From NCBI GenBank assembly GCA_023657465.1, contig JAGTJX010000001.1, forward strand, positions 648,358 through 712,357: a DNA stretch of 64,000 nt. Reading direction: 5' to 3'. Positions 43,256 to 51,796 of the stretch are shown here, piece after piece (positions within the stretch are counted from its first letter, which is position 1; each line of letters opens with the position of its first letter). The translations under genes and the position numbers were made by a program. The stretch is from Lysobacteraceae bacterium. GTDB lineage: Bacteria > Bdellovibrionota > UBA1018 > JAGTJX01. The notes beneath the pieces were generated by a model. That model ran no database searches. It worked only from the letters and a program-made list of their open reading frames with translations, and had not been told where the DNA came from.

Positions 43256-44449
43256 ATGGAGTTTAAGATAAGCGAAGTCAAAACCGGTCAGGATGTCCGT
43301 GAGTTTATGGCTCTTTCCTTATCTATTTATCAATCCGATCCTCATTGGATCAGACCTATTGACCGAGACATCGAATCTGTATTCGATCCTAAGAGAAATA
43401 AGACTTACTCCCACGGTAGATTAGTCAGATGGATTGCAAAAGACGAGACAGGTAAGACCGTTGGTAGAATCGCAGCCTTCGTGAACGATCGAACAACCAC
43501 CAAGGGTAACGATCAACCCACGGGTGGGATAGGGTTTTTTGAAACTGTGGAGAATGAGAAGCTTGCGCATGGATTGTTTGAGCAAGCGCAATCGTGGCTT
43601 GCCTCTCAAGGGATGCAGGCTATGGATGGACCCATTAATTTCGGAGAGCGGGATAAATGGTGGGGTCTTCTCATAGAAGGATTCGACCAATCACCTAACT
43701 ATCAAAGCAATTATCATCCCAGCTATTATCAGAAGTTTTTTGAATCTTACGGATTTAAACCTTACTTCTACCAGCTCACGTTTGGCCGTAAAGTCGTAGG
43801 GCCAGTGTCCGATCGTATTGGAGAGAAATCTCGATCCGCACTTCAGAATCCAAGTTTCAAGTTTGCTCCCGCTAGCGGTTTGAAAACAGATGCATTATCG
43901 ACCCTTATTCAGACGGTTTATAACAAGGCTTGGGCCGGGAGAGAAGAGATCCCTGAGATCACTCACGAAGCCGCTCTTCACCTAGTGAAGCAGATGAAGC
44001 CAATATTGGATCCAGAGCTCATGTGGTTTGCTTATGATGGGGAGAGTCCGATAGGGTTCTTCTTGTGTGTGCCAGAAGTGAATCAAATATTTAAGTTTGT
44101 GAATGGTAAGTTAGATCTCTTAGGAAAAATCAAATTTCTCTTTCATAAATATTTTGGAGCCAATCATAAAGCACTAGGACTTCTGTTTGGAGTCGTTCCT
44201 CAGTATCATGGGCAAGGAGTCGATGGCGCACTCATCGAAGCGTTTCGAATTCATCACGAAACTAAGAAAAAATACCAAGAAATCGAGCTCAACTGGGTTG
44301 CTGATTTTAATGGAAAAATGATCAAGCTTTGTGAGCAAATCAATACAAAAGTTGTAAAACGTCATGTCACTTATAGAAAACTTTTTAACGAAAATGCTCC
44401 CTTTAAGAGATTTAGGGAGCCGTATGTTTTTGGAGAGCCTACGCTATGA
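43256..44449 (+). CDS. GNAT-like N-acetyltransferase superfamily protein
   Basis: This 397-residue cytoplasmic protein is of the double-GNAT-like type often annotated as YghO-like or hypothetical acetyltransferase. Typical elements are FMALSLSIYQSDPHWIRP near 18-35, VGRIAAFVNDRTT near 68-80, MDGPINFGERDKWWGLLIEG near 122-141 and SYGFKPYFYQL near 164-174. The C-terminal acyl-CoA-binding-like loop is PQYHGQGVDGALIEAF near 320-335. The substrate is unknown. It overlaps the ceramidase gene by four bases, so a lipid-related role is possible but only inferred. Confidence 0.75.
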   Translation: MEFKISEVKTGQDVREFMALSLSIYQSDPHWIRPIDRDIESVFDPKRNKTYSHGRLVRWIAKDETGKTVGRIAAFVNDRTTTKGNDQPTGGIGFFETVENEKLAHGLFEQAQSWLASQGMQAMDGPINFGERDKWWGLLIEGFDQSPNYQSNYHPSYYQKFFESYGFKPYFYQLTFGRKVVGPVSDRIGEKSRSALQNPSFKFAPASGLKTDALSTLIQTVYNKAWAGREEIPEITHEAALHLVKQMKPILDPELMWFAYDGESPIGFFLCVPEVNQIFKFVNGKLDLLGKIKFLFHKYFGANHKALGLLFGVVPQYHGQGVDGALIEAFRIHHETKKKYQEIELNWVADFNGKMIKLCEQINTKVVKRHVTYRKLFNENAPFKRFREPYVFGEPTL

Positions 44450-45162
44450 ATCCAGTCCCCTCACTTCAACCCGGATGTCCTTGGTATGAAATTAGCCAAT
44501 ACGCTCCGCCTAATTTGAAATGGTGTGAAGCGAGTCTCTGTAGTTGGATCACTGAGCCAGCAAATACTTGGTCGAATCTGGCTTACTTGATTGCAGCTAT
44601 AGTGATCTTCAAGATGAGTGAGAAGATTCAGAGTAAAACTTTGAAACGTGTCGCGAAGTATTCGTTTTGGGTTGGTGTGATGTCGTTCCTGTACCATGCA
44701 TCTTATAATTTCTTCGCTCAGGTTTTAGATTTTTTTGGAATGTATCTGATCACGTTTCTTTGTTTAAACATCAGCTTCATCAGAATGGGGTGGATGAGTA
44801 AAGAACGTGAACCCAAATACTTTTGGTTGAGCATAGTTGGCGCTCTCGGAATGATGTTCTTGCTGAGATACCTTAAGCTTCCCTACCAAGGTATTATTTT
44901 AGTTTTGGTGACATTGAATTTAGGATTGGAGATCTGGCTTAAACGTTTAAACGGGGCGAGAGTCAGTATGAAAAACTTCTGGTGGTGCCAAGGTGCTATG
45001 GTTGTAGCGTTTACCTTCTCTGTTTTGGACGCAAAGCGAATCTTCTGTGATCCTGAGAACCACTTTATTCAAGGTCATGCGTTGTGGCATGTTTTTGCTT
45101 CAGTTTCCTTTGTGTTTTGGGTGCTGCATCTAAAACAGTTTGTTGGCAAATCCATCGAATAA
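44446..45162 (+). CDS. Bacterial alkaline ceramidase-like membrane hydrolase
   Basis: This 238-residue protein has seven hydrophobic segments and fits the alkaline ceramidase (CREST) family, which cleaves the amide bond of ceramides with a zinc ion. The family metal and catalytic residues are all visible: Glu38 in EPANTWSN, the SxxxH motif with Ser80 and His84 (MSFLYHAS), Asp95 (VLDFFGMY), and the HxxxH pair His211/His215 (GHALWH). The gene overlaps the upstream GNAT gene by four bases. The presence implies sphingolipids made by the cell or met in other membranes. Confidence 0.85.
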   Translation: MNPVPSLQPGCPWYEISQYAPPNLKWCEASLCSWITEPANTWSNLAYLIAAIVIFKMSEKIQSKTLKRVAKYSFWVGVMSFLYHASYNFFAQVLDFFGMYLITFLCLNISFIRMGWMSKEREPKYFWLSIVGALGMMFLLRYLKLPYQGIILVLVTLNLGLEIWLKRLNGARVSMKNFWWCQGAMVVAFTFSVLDAKRIFCDPENHFIQGHALWHVFASVSFVFWVLHLKQFVGKSIE

Positions 45163-45180
45163 TTGTTACGTTGCCTCCTC

Positions 45181-46446
45181 ATGAAAAAACTGGGGATGGG
45201 ATTAACGGCGGCACTTTGTTTTTTAACTCTACAGGGTTTCGATTGGTACACCGATCAAACTGAAACGAGTCTTGATCGCATTGAACAAGCGATCTCTCCT
45301 GAAGACGGGGCACTGGGCTCAGTCATGGCCTCACCATCTAAGCAGAAACCCAATTATTATTATCACTGGATCAGAGATGCAGCGCTCACGATGCGTGAAG
45401 TGTTTGAATGGAGATCTACTGCTCCGCAGTGGTCAAGAGAGACGCTGCTAGATTACGTAGCTTTCTCAAGACAGAATCAACTCACCAAAAATCCAAGCGG
45501 TACAGTCGCAGACAATGGCTTAGGTGAACCTAAGTTTTATCTCGATGGTGAAGCATATTGGGATTCATGGGGGAGACCTCAGAATGATGGCCCTGCACTG
45601 AGAGCGCTTGTCCTCATTGATCTCGCTTATGAATTACTCAAAGAAGGCAAGTCATCAGTCGTCAGAGAATTACTTTACGATTCGAAGCTCCCTGCTCACA
45701 CTGTGATTAAGAGTGATCTTGAATACATCTCCTATCATTGGAAGGATTTGTCGTTTGATCTTTGGGAAGAAGTATATGCCAATCACTTCTACACAAGACT
45801 TGCTCAGTACCAAGCCTTGAAGCGCGGAGCGAAGTTAGCGATCAAGCTTAAGGATAGTGGAGCCGCCCAGTGGTACGAGACTCAATCGAAGCTTGTGTAT
45901 CAGTCATTGGAAAAATTTTACGACCAAGACCGTGGGATTATTTTGGTTTCAATCAATAATAAGAAAAACAAAAGACCCATGGCGGAGAAGTCTTCTGGCC
46001 TTGATGTCGCTGTGATTCTAGGAGTACTCCATGCGGGTAATCCCGATGGAAAATTTTCTGTTTTTGATCCGAGAGTTTTAAAAACTGCACAAGCAATCGA
46101 AAAAGCTTTTGGGGATCTGTATGCGATCAATAAAACAAAACTCGATCGCGAAGGCCGGGTGATGGCTGCTGCAATCGGAAGATATCCGGAAGATACTTAC
46201 GATGGTTTGGCGACTGATGGCGTAGGCAATCCTTGGTTCCTGGCGACTCATGCTTTAGCTGAGTTCTATGCTAAACGCGGTGAGCTCGATCGAGCAGATC
46301 AATTCATGAGACGCTCTCGATATCACACGGCGAGATACGGACATCAGTCTGAGCAGTTTGACAGATCTAATGGAATGATGAGAGGTGCGAGAGATCTCAC
46401 CTGGAGTTATGCAAGTTTCTTAAGCGTAATGAGGTACATGGACTAA
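45181..46446 (+). CDS. Exported glucoamylase (GH15)
   Basis: This protein of about 421 residues hydrolyses alpha-1,4 (and 1,6) glucosidic ends to glucose. The ATG at 45181 starts a signal peptide (KKLGMGLTAALCFLTLQG); the frame is open from TTG 45163 but that leader is unlikely. GH15 motifs are YYYHWIRDAALTMREV, KFYLDGEAYWDSWGRPQND, the general acid region SFDLWEEVYANHFYTR and the general base region HQSEQFDRSNG followed by GARDLTWSYASFL. Its last base is the first base of the sugar permease gene, which suggests that released glucose is imported by that protein. Confidence 0.88.
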   Translation: MKKLGMGLTAALCFLTLQGFDWYTDQTETSLDRIEQAISPEDGALGSVMASPSKQKPNYYYHWIRDAALTMREVFEWRSTAPQWSRETLLDYVAFSRQNQLTKNPSGTVADNGLGEPKFYLDGEAYWDSWGRPQNDGPALRALVLIDLAYELLKEGKSSVVRELLYDSKLPAHTVIKSDLEYISYHWKDLSFDLWEEVYANHFYTRLAQYQALKRGAKLAIKLKDSGAAQWYETQSKLVYQSLEKFYDQDRGIILVSINNKKNKRPMAEKSSGLDVAVILGVLHAGNPDGKFSVFDPRVLKTAQAIEKAFGDLYAINKTKLDREGRVMAAAIGRYPEDTYDGLATDGVGNPWFLATHALAEFYAKRGELDRADQFMRRSRYHTARYGHQSEQFDRSNGMMRGARDLTWSYASFLSVMRYMD

Positions 46447-47660
46447 TGGCAAATCTATCCAGCACAGCGACAGCTCCGCAGTCGGTTTCTTTTAAGAGTG
46501 AAAATGAATTTGGGAAAAAATACGCACTCACTATTCTCACCTCGCTTTTTTTCTCTTGGGGATTTCTCACTTGCCTCAATGATATTTTGATTCCTCATCT
46601 CAAAGCATTTTTTACTTTGAGTTACGCTCAAGCAGTTTTAGTTCAATTTGTATTCTTCTCTTCTTACCTTTTGGTTTCGATTCCAGCTTCATGGTTCTGC
46701 GAGAAAGTGGGCTACAGTAGAGGAATGTCCATCGGGCTCGTGGTTGCAGCAGCTGGAGCGTTTGGGTTCTTGGCAGCGGCTGAGTATCAAATGTATTCCA
46801 TCTTCTTAGGTTCACTCTTTGTTCTCGCGTCTGGAATCACACTGCTTCAAGTGGCTGCGAATCCTTATGTCACTTTGATAGGTGATCCTGCGAAGGCTTC
46901 CAGTAGACTCACTTGGGCGGGAGCATTTAATTCACTCGGCACAACAGTGGCGCCGATTGTGGGTTCTGTGATGATACTCTCATCGATGGAAGTCACCACC
47001 GTTCAGAAACCTTACTTCATCTTGGGTTGCACCCTTGTGCTTCTGTCGGTCGTGATGGCGTGGTTGAAGCTTCCAGAAATTAAAACTGGATCAAAAGCAG
47101 AAGTCACTCTTTGGAAAGACATGCTCACTCAGAGAGAGCTCATGCTGGGCGCTTTGGGGATTTTCACCTATGTCGGAGCGGAAGTTTCGATTGGTAGTTT
47201 CTTAGTGAGTTGGCTAGGTGAGGGGTCTGTTGGTGCAATGATTCCAGAGCAAGCGGGTAAGTATGTAGCGTTCTACTGGGGTGGCGCTATGGTGGGTCGT
47301 TTTATTGGTACCCCTCTCTTGGCTAAGTATGCTGTGAACAAAGTCAGTCGCCTCTTCGTAGCGGGAGCTCTCCTTTGTGTGGTGGTATCGGCACTCACTC
47401 AAGGCTGGGTTTCAGTAGTTGCCATCTTGTCTGTAGGGCTTTTTAACTCGATCTTGTTTCCTGTGATATTTGCAGAGACCCTAAACCGTGTAAAACGAGG
47501 AACGGAGAGAGCTTCTGGCGTGCTCTGTTCAGCTATTATCGGGGGTGCTCTCATCCCTGTAGTCCAAGGCCTGGTTGCAGATGGATTCAGTCTCCGTGTG
47601 TCGTTTGTGACACCCCTCATTTGTTATCTATATTTGATCTGGTTTGTTGGCAGATCCTGA
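46446..47660 (+). CDS. Sugar:H+ symporter, FucP/GluP type (MFS)
   Basis: This 404-residue protein with about 12 transmembrane helices is of the fucose/glucose/galactose permease group. Family elements are LFFSWGFLTCLNDILIPHLK near 36-55, ASGITLLQVAANPYVTLIG near 128-146, RLTWAGAFNSLGTTVAP near 154-170 and YVGAEVSIGSFLVSWL near 240-255. It starts at the last base of the glucoamylase gene, so glucose is the likely substrate. Fucose or other hexoses cannot be excluded. Confidence 0.85.
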   Translation: MANLSSTATAPQSVSFKSENEFGKKYALTILTSLFFSWGFLTCLNDILIPHLKAFFTLSYAQAVLVQFVFFSSYLLVSIPASWFCEKVGYSRGMSIGLVVAAAGAFGFLAAAEYQMYSIFLGSLFVLASGITLLQVAANPYVTLIGDPAKASSRLTWAGAFNSLGTTVAPIVGSVMILSSMEVTTVQKPYFILGCTLVLLSVVMAWLKLPEIKTGSKAEVTLWKDMLTQRELMLGALGIFTYVGAEVSIGSFLVSWLGEGSVGAMIPEQAGKYVAFYWGGAMVGRFIGTPLLAKYAVNKVSRLFVAGALLCVVVSALTQGWVSVVAILSVGLFNSILFPVIFAETLNRVKRGTERASGVLCSAIIGGALIPVVQGLVADGFSLRVSFVTPLICYLYLIWFVGRS

Positions 47661-47785
47661 TATTTTATAATTCAATACAATCAAGCACATATAAATACCT
47701 GATTTAAATGACTATTTTGGTCAATTAATAACTTGATGTGGTGCATAAATAAAGTTAAGATATATAAAGAATCGGAGACATTTAT

Positions 47786-48934
47786 ATGAGCTCACTTAAT
47801 ATGAAAAAGCTAGGATGGTACTCAAATGCGCTGCTCATGGGATCAATGATGATCACAGGCTGCGAAAATCCTCCTTCGTCCATTTATGTTGGTAACACTG
47901 CAATCGATGTAAACTTGCCTAGCTCGTCTAGTGCACATAACGCCGTTTGCGACCCTTTTGATTCTACTGAAGTAGGACTGCCAGAAAACAAAATTTGGGG
48001 TCGAATCTATTCATGGGACCCTTGGTGGAATCCAGAAACCAATAGCTCATCAAGCACACCTCGTGCAGGTCCAAAAAATGTTGCTGGTTACATCTCAGAA
48101 GGTGTGATGCTGGATGTCGAGTTGTATCTTAATCAACTCAACGTTCCTACTCGACCCTTCGATCAAGGTTTCTCTACTCAGGATGCATTAATCTTAAAAA
48201 CTCCACGTGGGGACACTTTGTATGAATATTTTGCTCTCCAAATGGAAGCAAATATTAAGATCGGAAGCAGTGACACCGCTGGCTATTATCAATTCGCTTT
48301 GATCACTGATGATGGCTCAGTCATGCAAATGGATGACAATGGTGTTTTTAGAAATATTGTTAATAATGATGGTAATCACCCTACAAAAATGGCATGTGCT
48401 AGTGAGGCGGTTTATTTTGATTCAAACACGCGTTTGCCAGTCAAAATTAACTACTATCAAGGACCTCGTTACCATATTGCAATGATGCTCATGTGGAGAA
48501 AAGTAGTGGATGCTTCAGCTGCTTCTCTCGTAGAGTCTCAGTGCGGTAAGTCTGGTAACAGCTTCTTCTTCAACTCGAACGTCAGTCCTCCAGTTCCTTC
48601 TGCTAATTATACTGGTTTGATCGGCCGTGGTTGGAAAGTGTTATCAACGGATAACTTCTTATTGCCAGCAGAACACTCAGATCCCACTCCTTGTACTCAG
48701 AGTTGCTTCTCAGACAACTATCAGGCACCTAACTGGAATACTTTTGTGCTCTCAAAACAGAACGTAGATACAGCTAGTATTAAGGTCTTTGTAGGTGGCT
48801 CACAGCTCAGTTCAAGTGAATTCATCTACGATCCTACATTGAACGCTGTGTTCGTGCCTGGATTCAGATCAGGTGACGTGAAGATCGACTTCTGTGTCAT
48901 CCCTGTCGGTGGAGGAGGCGGAATAGGCGTCTAA
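47786..48934 (+). CDS. PA14-like domain lipoprotein
   Basis: This 382-residue protein has a lipobox (MMITGC near residues 21-26), so it is lipid-anchored after removal of the signal peptide. The central part is PA14/GLEYA-like: YYQFALITDDGSVMQMDDN near 168-186, then KINYYQGPRYHIAMMLMW near 222-239. These are the usual D-D and Y-x-QGP elements of this carbohydrate-binding fold. Several disulfide-capable cysteines follow, and the C-terminus is Gly-rich. It is probably a surface adhesin or glycan-binding protein. The gene is monocistronic, preceded by a 125-base AT-rich region and followed by a strong bidirectional terminator. Confidence 0.8.
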   Translation: MSSLNMKKLGWYSNALLMGSMMITGCENPPSSIYVGNTAIDVNLPSSSSAHNAVCDPFDSTEVGLPENKIWGRIYSWDPWWNPETNSSSSTPRAGPKNVAGYISEGVMLDVELYLNQLNVPTRPFDQGFSTQDALILKTPRGDTLYEYFALQMEANIKIGSSDTAGYYQFALITDDGSVMQMDDNGVFRNIVNNDGNHPTKMACASEAVYFDSNTRLPVKINYYQGPRYHIAMMLMWRKVVDASAASLVESQCGKSGNSFFFNSNVSPPVPSANYTGLIGRGWKVLSTDNFLLPAEHSDPTPCTQSCFSDNYQAPNWNTFVLSKQNVDTASIKVFVGGSQLSSSEFIYDPTLNAVFVPGFRSGDVKIDFCVIPVGGGGGIGV

Positions 48935-48961
48935 GTTTAGATCTACAAACGATTCAAACAA

Positions 48962-48998
48962 AAAACCCCCGACTGAGAAACCCTCAGTCGGGGGTTTT
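48962..48998. terminator. Strong bidirectional rho-independent terminator
   Basis: A 16-base perfect stem (48962-48977 with 48983-48998) has a core cccccgactgag and a 5-base loop. A-tracts precede it and T-tracts follow it, so it can end both the PA14 lipoprotein gene and the convergent Cys-rich gene. Confidence 0.95.
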
Positions 48999-49020
48999 GT
49001 TTTTTTAGTTGATCTAAATC

Positions 49021-49296
49021 TTAATGAGTTGCTTCATGAGATGGTTCTACAGCGTGTTCTTTTGCTTCACCGGTGTGTTGAACTTTGCCTTTGCAATCTT
49101 CACACTCTGTGCAATCACATTTTTCGCCTTCTTTATGGCCTTCAGCACATTTGCAAGTGTCTTTTTTGTGGTTCTCGCAGTCAGTGCATTTAGTGCCTGC
49201 TTTTTTCGCTGATGCAGCTTTCTTTGCAAGAGCAGGAGTTACAGAGAGCGCCAGAGAGAGAGAGAGTACGGACATAACAGTCATTAAAGATTTCAT
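49021..49296 (-). CDS. Small exported Cys/His-rich protein (metallothionein-like)
   Basis: This 91-residue protein has a signal peptide ending TPALA near residue 24. The mature part is Lys/Glu-rich with eight cysteines arranged as CTDC, CKC, CDC and CEDC-like pairs (all within about 35 residues) and six histidines, ending in an acidic His-containing tail. It probably binds soft metals such as zinc, copper or cadmium in the periplasm. Similarity to true metallothioneins is of composition only. It is transcribed towards the strong terminator. Confidence 0.65.
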   Translation of the reverse strand: MKSLMTVMSVLSLSLALSVTPALAKKAASAKKAGTKCTDCENHKKDTCKCAEGHKEGEKCDCTECEDCKGKVQHTGEAKEHAVEPSHEATH

Positions 49297-49430
49297 TCGT
49301 TCGGGTTCCTTTCGATTAGATTTCTATTCTACGATAGGCCGCAGAAAATGGTAAAAAATTTTGCATGACAATATTTTGACAGCAAAAGAAGAGTTGCCAT
49401 ATTTTACCTAGTCACTAGATAATTTATTCG

Positions 49431-50912
49431 ATGATGAAACTCGCAGTCATCGCAGTGATTTCACTGACATCTATTGGGTACTCTCATGCCTGGACATCAG
49501 GACATACATGGTTATCAGATCTCGATCAAACTACGCTCAAACAACTGATGGGAGTTCCTGAATCAGATCTTAATCATGATTGGACATTGATAGTCCCTTC
49601 CAAGTTTCAAGCACGAACAGACTCAACTGCAGAAGTCTTCGATTGGCGTAACCGAGGTGGTGTGAATTATGTTTCACCCGTTCGTAGCCAAGGCATCTGT
49701 GGAAGTTGTGTAGCATTCGCGATGACTGGAGCACTTGAAACACAAAACAATATTACTTCCGGAATTCCTTGGCTCAATGCTGTCCTCTCTCCCGAGGCAC
49801 TCTTTGCTTGTGGAGGAGGGAGTTGCCAAGGAGGCATGGGACATATAAGAGCTGTCGATTATATGAAAACACTCGGAGTACCCGATGAATCTTGCGCTCC
49901 TTATACGATGGGAGCTACTGGAGATACGGTCAGTTGTGACAGAATCTGTTCTGACTCACGCTCTAGAAGTCTGGTTGTAGAGAATGCGTTTAGACCTTCT
50001 ACAGGACTGATATCAGACATCGACCAAGTTAAGGCTGCAGTACGCAAGGGTCCTCTGTTCTCTCTTATGAGAGTGTATTCGGATTTTCTTTCGTACAAGT
50101 CTGGAGTCTACAAAAATACATCAAAGAACTTCATAGGTGGACATGCAGTTGTCATTGTTGGCTTCGATGATCGTAAGCAAGCTTGGATTATCAAAAACAG
50201 TTGGGGAGAACAGTGGGGTGAAAGTGGGTTTGCCTATGTAGCATACTCCGATGAAGACACTGCAGTGGGATTGTCAACTTGGGGAATGAATCTGTCTGGG
50301 GGACGAGAGCAGACTTATATTGACCACCCTTCTATCGGAAGCATATTGACAGGTGACTCTAAAGTAAGAATGGGAACCAACGTAGAGTTTGCTAAAAAAA
50401 TAATTTTAAAAATTTATGATGAGCGAACAAGCAATTTAAAAGCATCAAGAGAATGTAATGTAGAAAGTAATAGGAAATGTAAAATCAATCTAGATACAAA
50501 TCAAATTCCCGATGGCAAGTACCTCTGGACGGCAGAGACGGAGTCCCTCAGTGGAACAAGCAGATCTATGGTTGAGTACTTCTATGTGCTGAATCAAAAA
50601 CTAGATACTGAAGTCAAGTGGAAGCCTAGGTTTGATATCACGAAGCCAGTGAAAGGTACGATTGAGTTCACGGTCTCACTTAAGGCTCGTCCGGTTCAGT
50701 TTACAGGACTTGCTTTGAATGTCTCAAACACAGTCGGAACGAGCTTCAGTAAGTACTCAGACTCTACGGCTCCAGAAATGATCATGAGGCTCAATACCAA
50801 GATTATTCCAAACGGAAGTTATTCGGTACAATTAACTGCAAGTATTCAGACGAATAAAAAAACTTATACTGACTCTAGTGACTCACTTAGGATACAAATT
50901 TATAACCCATGA
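49431..50912 (+). CDS. Exported papain-family (C1) cysteine peptidase
   Basis: This 493-residue exported peptidase has a signal peptide ending GYSHA at residue 20. The papain core shows QGICGSCVAFA (Gln87, disulfide Cys90, catalytic Cys93), LSPEALFACGGGSCQGG near 119-135, catalytic His238 in GGHAVVIVGF and Asn256 in IIKNSWGEQWGESG. Position 94 is Val rather than the usual Trp. The prodomain is short. Residues after about 290 form an extra beta-rich region of about 200 residues with two repeat-like halves, possibly for binding. Its stop overlaps the LmbE start by four bases (ATGA). Confidence 0.9.
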   Translation: MMKLAVIAVISLTSIGYSHAWTSGHTWLSDLDQTTLKQLMGVPESDLNHDWTLIVPSKFQARTDSTAEVFDWRNRGGVNYVSPVRSQGICGSCVAFAMTGALETQNNITSGIPWLNAVLSPEALFACGGGSCQGGMGHIRAVDYMKTLGVPDESCAPYTMGATGDTVSCDRICSDSRSRSLVVENAFRPSTGLISDIDQVKAAVRKGPLFSLMRVYSDFLSYKSGVYKNTSKNFIGGHAVVIVGFDDRKQAWIIKNSWGEQWGESGFAYVAYSDEDTAVGLSTWGMNLSGGREQTYIDHPSIGSILTGDSKVRMGTNVEFAKKIILKIYDERTSNLKASRECNVESNRKCKINLDTNQIPDGKYLWTAETESLSGTSRSMVEYFYVLNQKLDTEVKWKPRFDITKPVKGTIEFTVSLKARPVQFTGLALNVSNTVGTSFSKYSDSTAPEMIMRLNTKIIPNGSYSVQLTASIQTNKKTYTDSSDSLRIQIYNP

Positions 50913-51796
50913 AACGAGCAACTCTTGCAGTTCTAATGATGATATTGGGTCTGGCTCATGTCGAAGCTAAACCTTCACCGGGATCTGTAGTTTATATTGT
51001 TGCACACCCAGATGACGAGACACTCTTCGGAGGTACACTTGGTAAGCTTCGCGAGAATGGCTATTCTGTATATGGTATCTATCTCACTCGTGGTGAAGGC
51101 GGCAAAGTTAACAAAGTCACAGGGAACCCTTCTGATAACTACTCCATGCGTCCTCTTGAATTAAAAAAAGCAGCAGAGATTTATGGCGTTAAAGAGTTTC
51201 TTCTTCTCAATCAACCTGATCAACCGATACGAGATAAAGAAACAGGTAAGCCATCTACAAAAGGTGAAGAGTTCTTGAACGCCAAGCTTTGGAATATTCC
51301 TTGGATTAAAGCTCGAGTGAACAGTTACTTAGAAATGATTCGTCCTAAAATCATCCTCACACTTGATCCAAAATCATCCGGGATCACTCACGCTCATCAT
51401 CAAGCGGTAGCACAAATTGTGCTCGAGAGTTTAAAAGAATCGAAATTGTCATCTCAACTATCAGGTGTATATGGAATTTTTGAAGATAACTATTATTTAG
51501 ATAAAAAATTTGGAACTTCTAAGAATACTATCACATTCGATACAAGAACATACTCACCAGCGCTCGGAGTGACCTATAAAAAATTCCAAGCTTTAGGAGC
51601 GGCTGCTCATGCAACTCAGGCGACTGGATACATGGGCGAGTTGCCATTGGGATTTGAAAAGTGGGAGCCCCTGACTCAAGAGAAGAATGGTTTAATTTTT
51701 AGAAAGCTTCTGAGGTCTCCACCTCAGCCAAAGGGTCATGTGGCTACATTGATACCTAGAGAAGTAAGAGTCATTGAAGAGCAGGCTCCGAGGTGA
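50909..51796 (+). CDS. Exported LmbE/PIG-L family deacetylase
   Basis: This 295-residue zinc-dependent N-deacetylase has a signal peptide (TLAVLMMILGLAHVEA). The metal-binding motif VAHPDDETLFGG lies near 31-42, the family segment YLTRGEGGKVNKVTGNP near 57-73 and the third-ligand region THAHHQAVAQIV near 149-160. Relatives remove acetyl groups from N-acetylglucosaminyl compounds. Exported LmbE proteins suggest an external glycan or peptidoglycan-like substrate. It overlaps papain and PHP genes by four bases at each end. Confidence 0.88.
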   Translation: MKRATLAVLMMILGLAHVEAKPSPGSVVYIVAHPDDETLFGGTLGKLRENGYSVYGIYLTRGEGGKVNKVTGNPSDNYSMRPLELKKAAEIYGVKEFLLLNQPDQPIRDKETGKPSTKGEEFLNAKLWNIPWIKARVNSYLEMIRPKIILTLDPKSSGITHAHHQAVAQIVLESLKESKLSSQLSGVYGIFEDNYYLDKKFGTSKNTITFDTRTYSPALGVTYKKFQALGAAAHATQATGYMGELPLGFEKWEPLTQEKNGLIFRKLLRSPPQPKGHVATLIPREVRVIEEQAPR

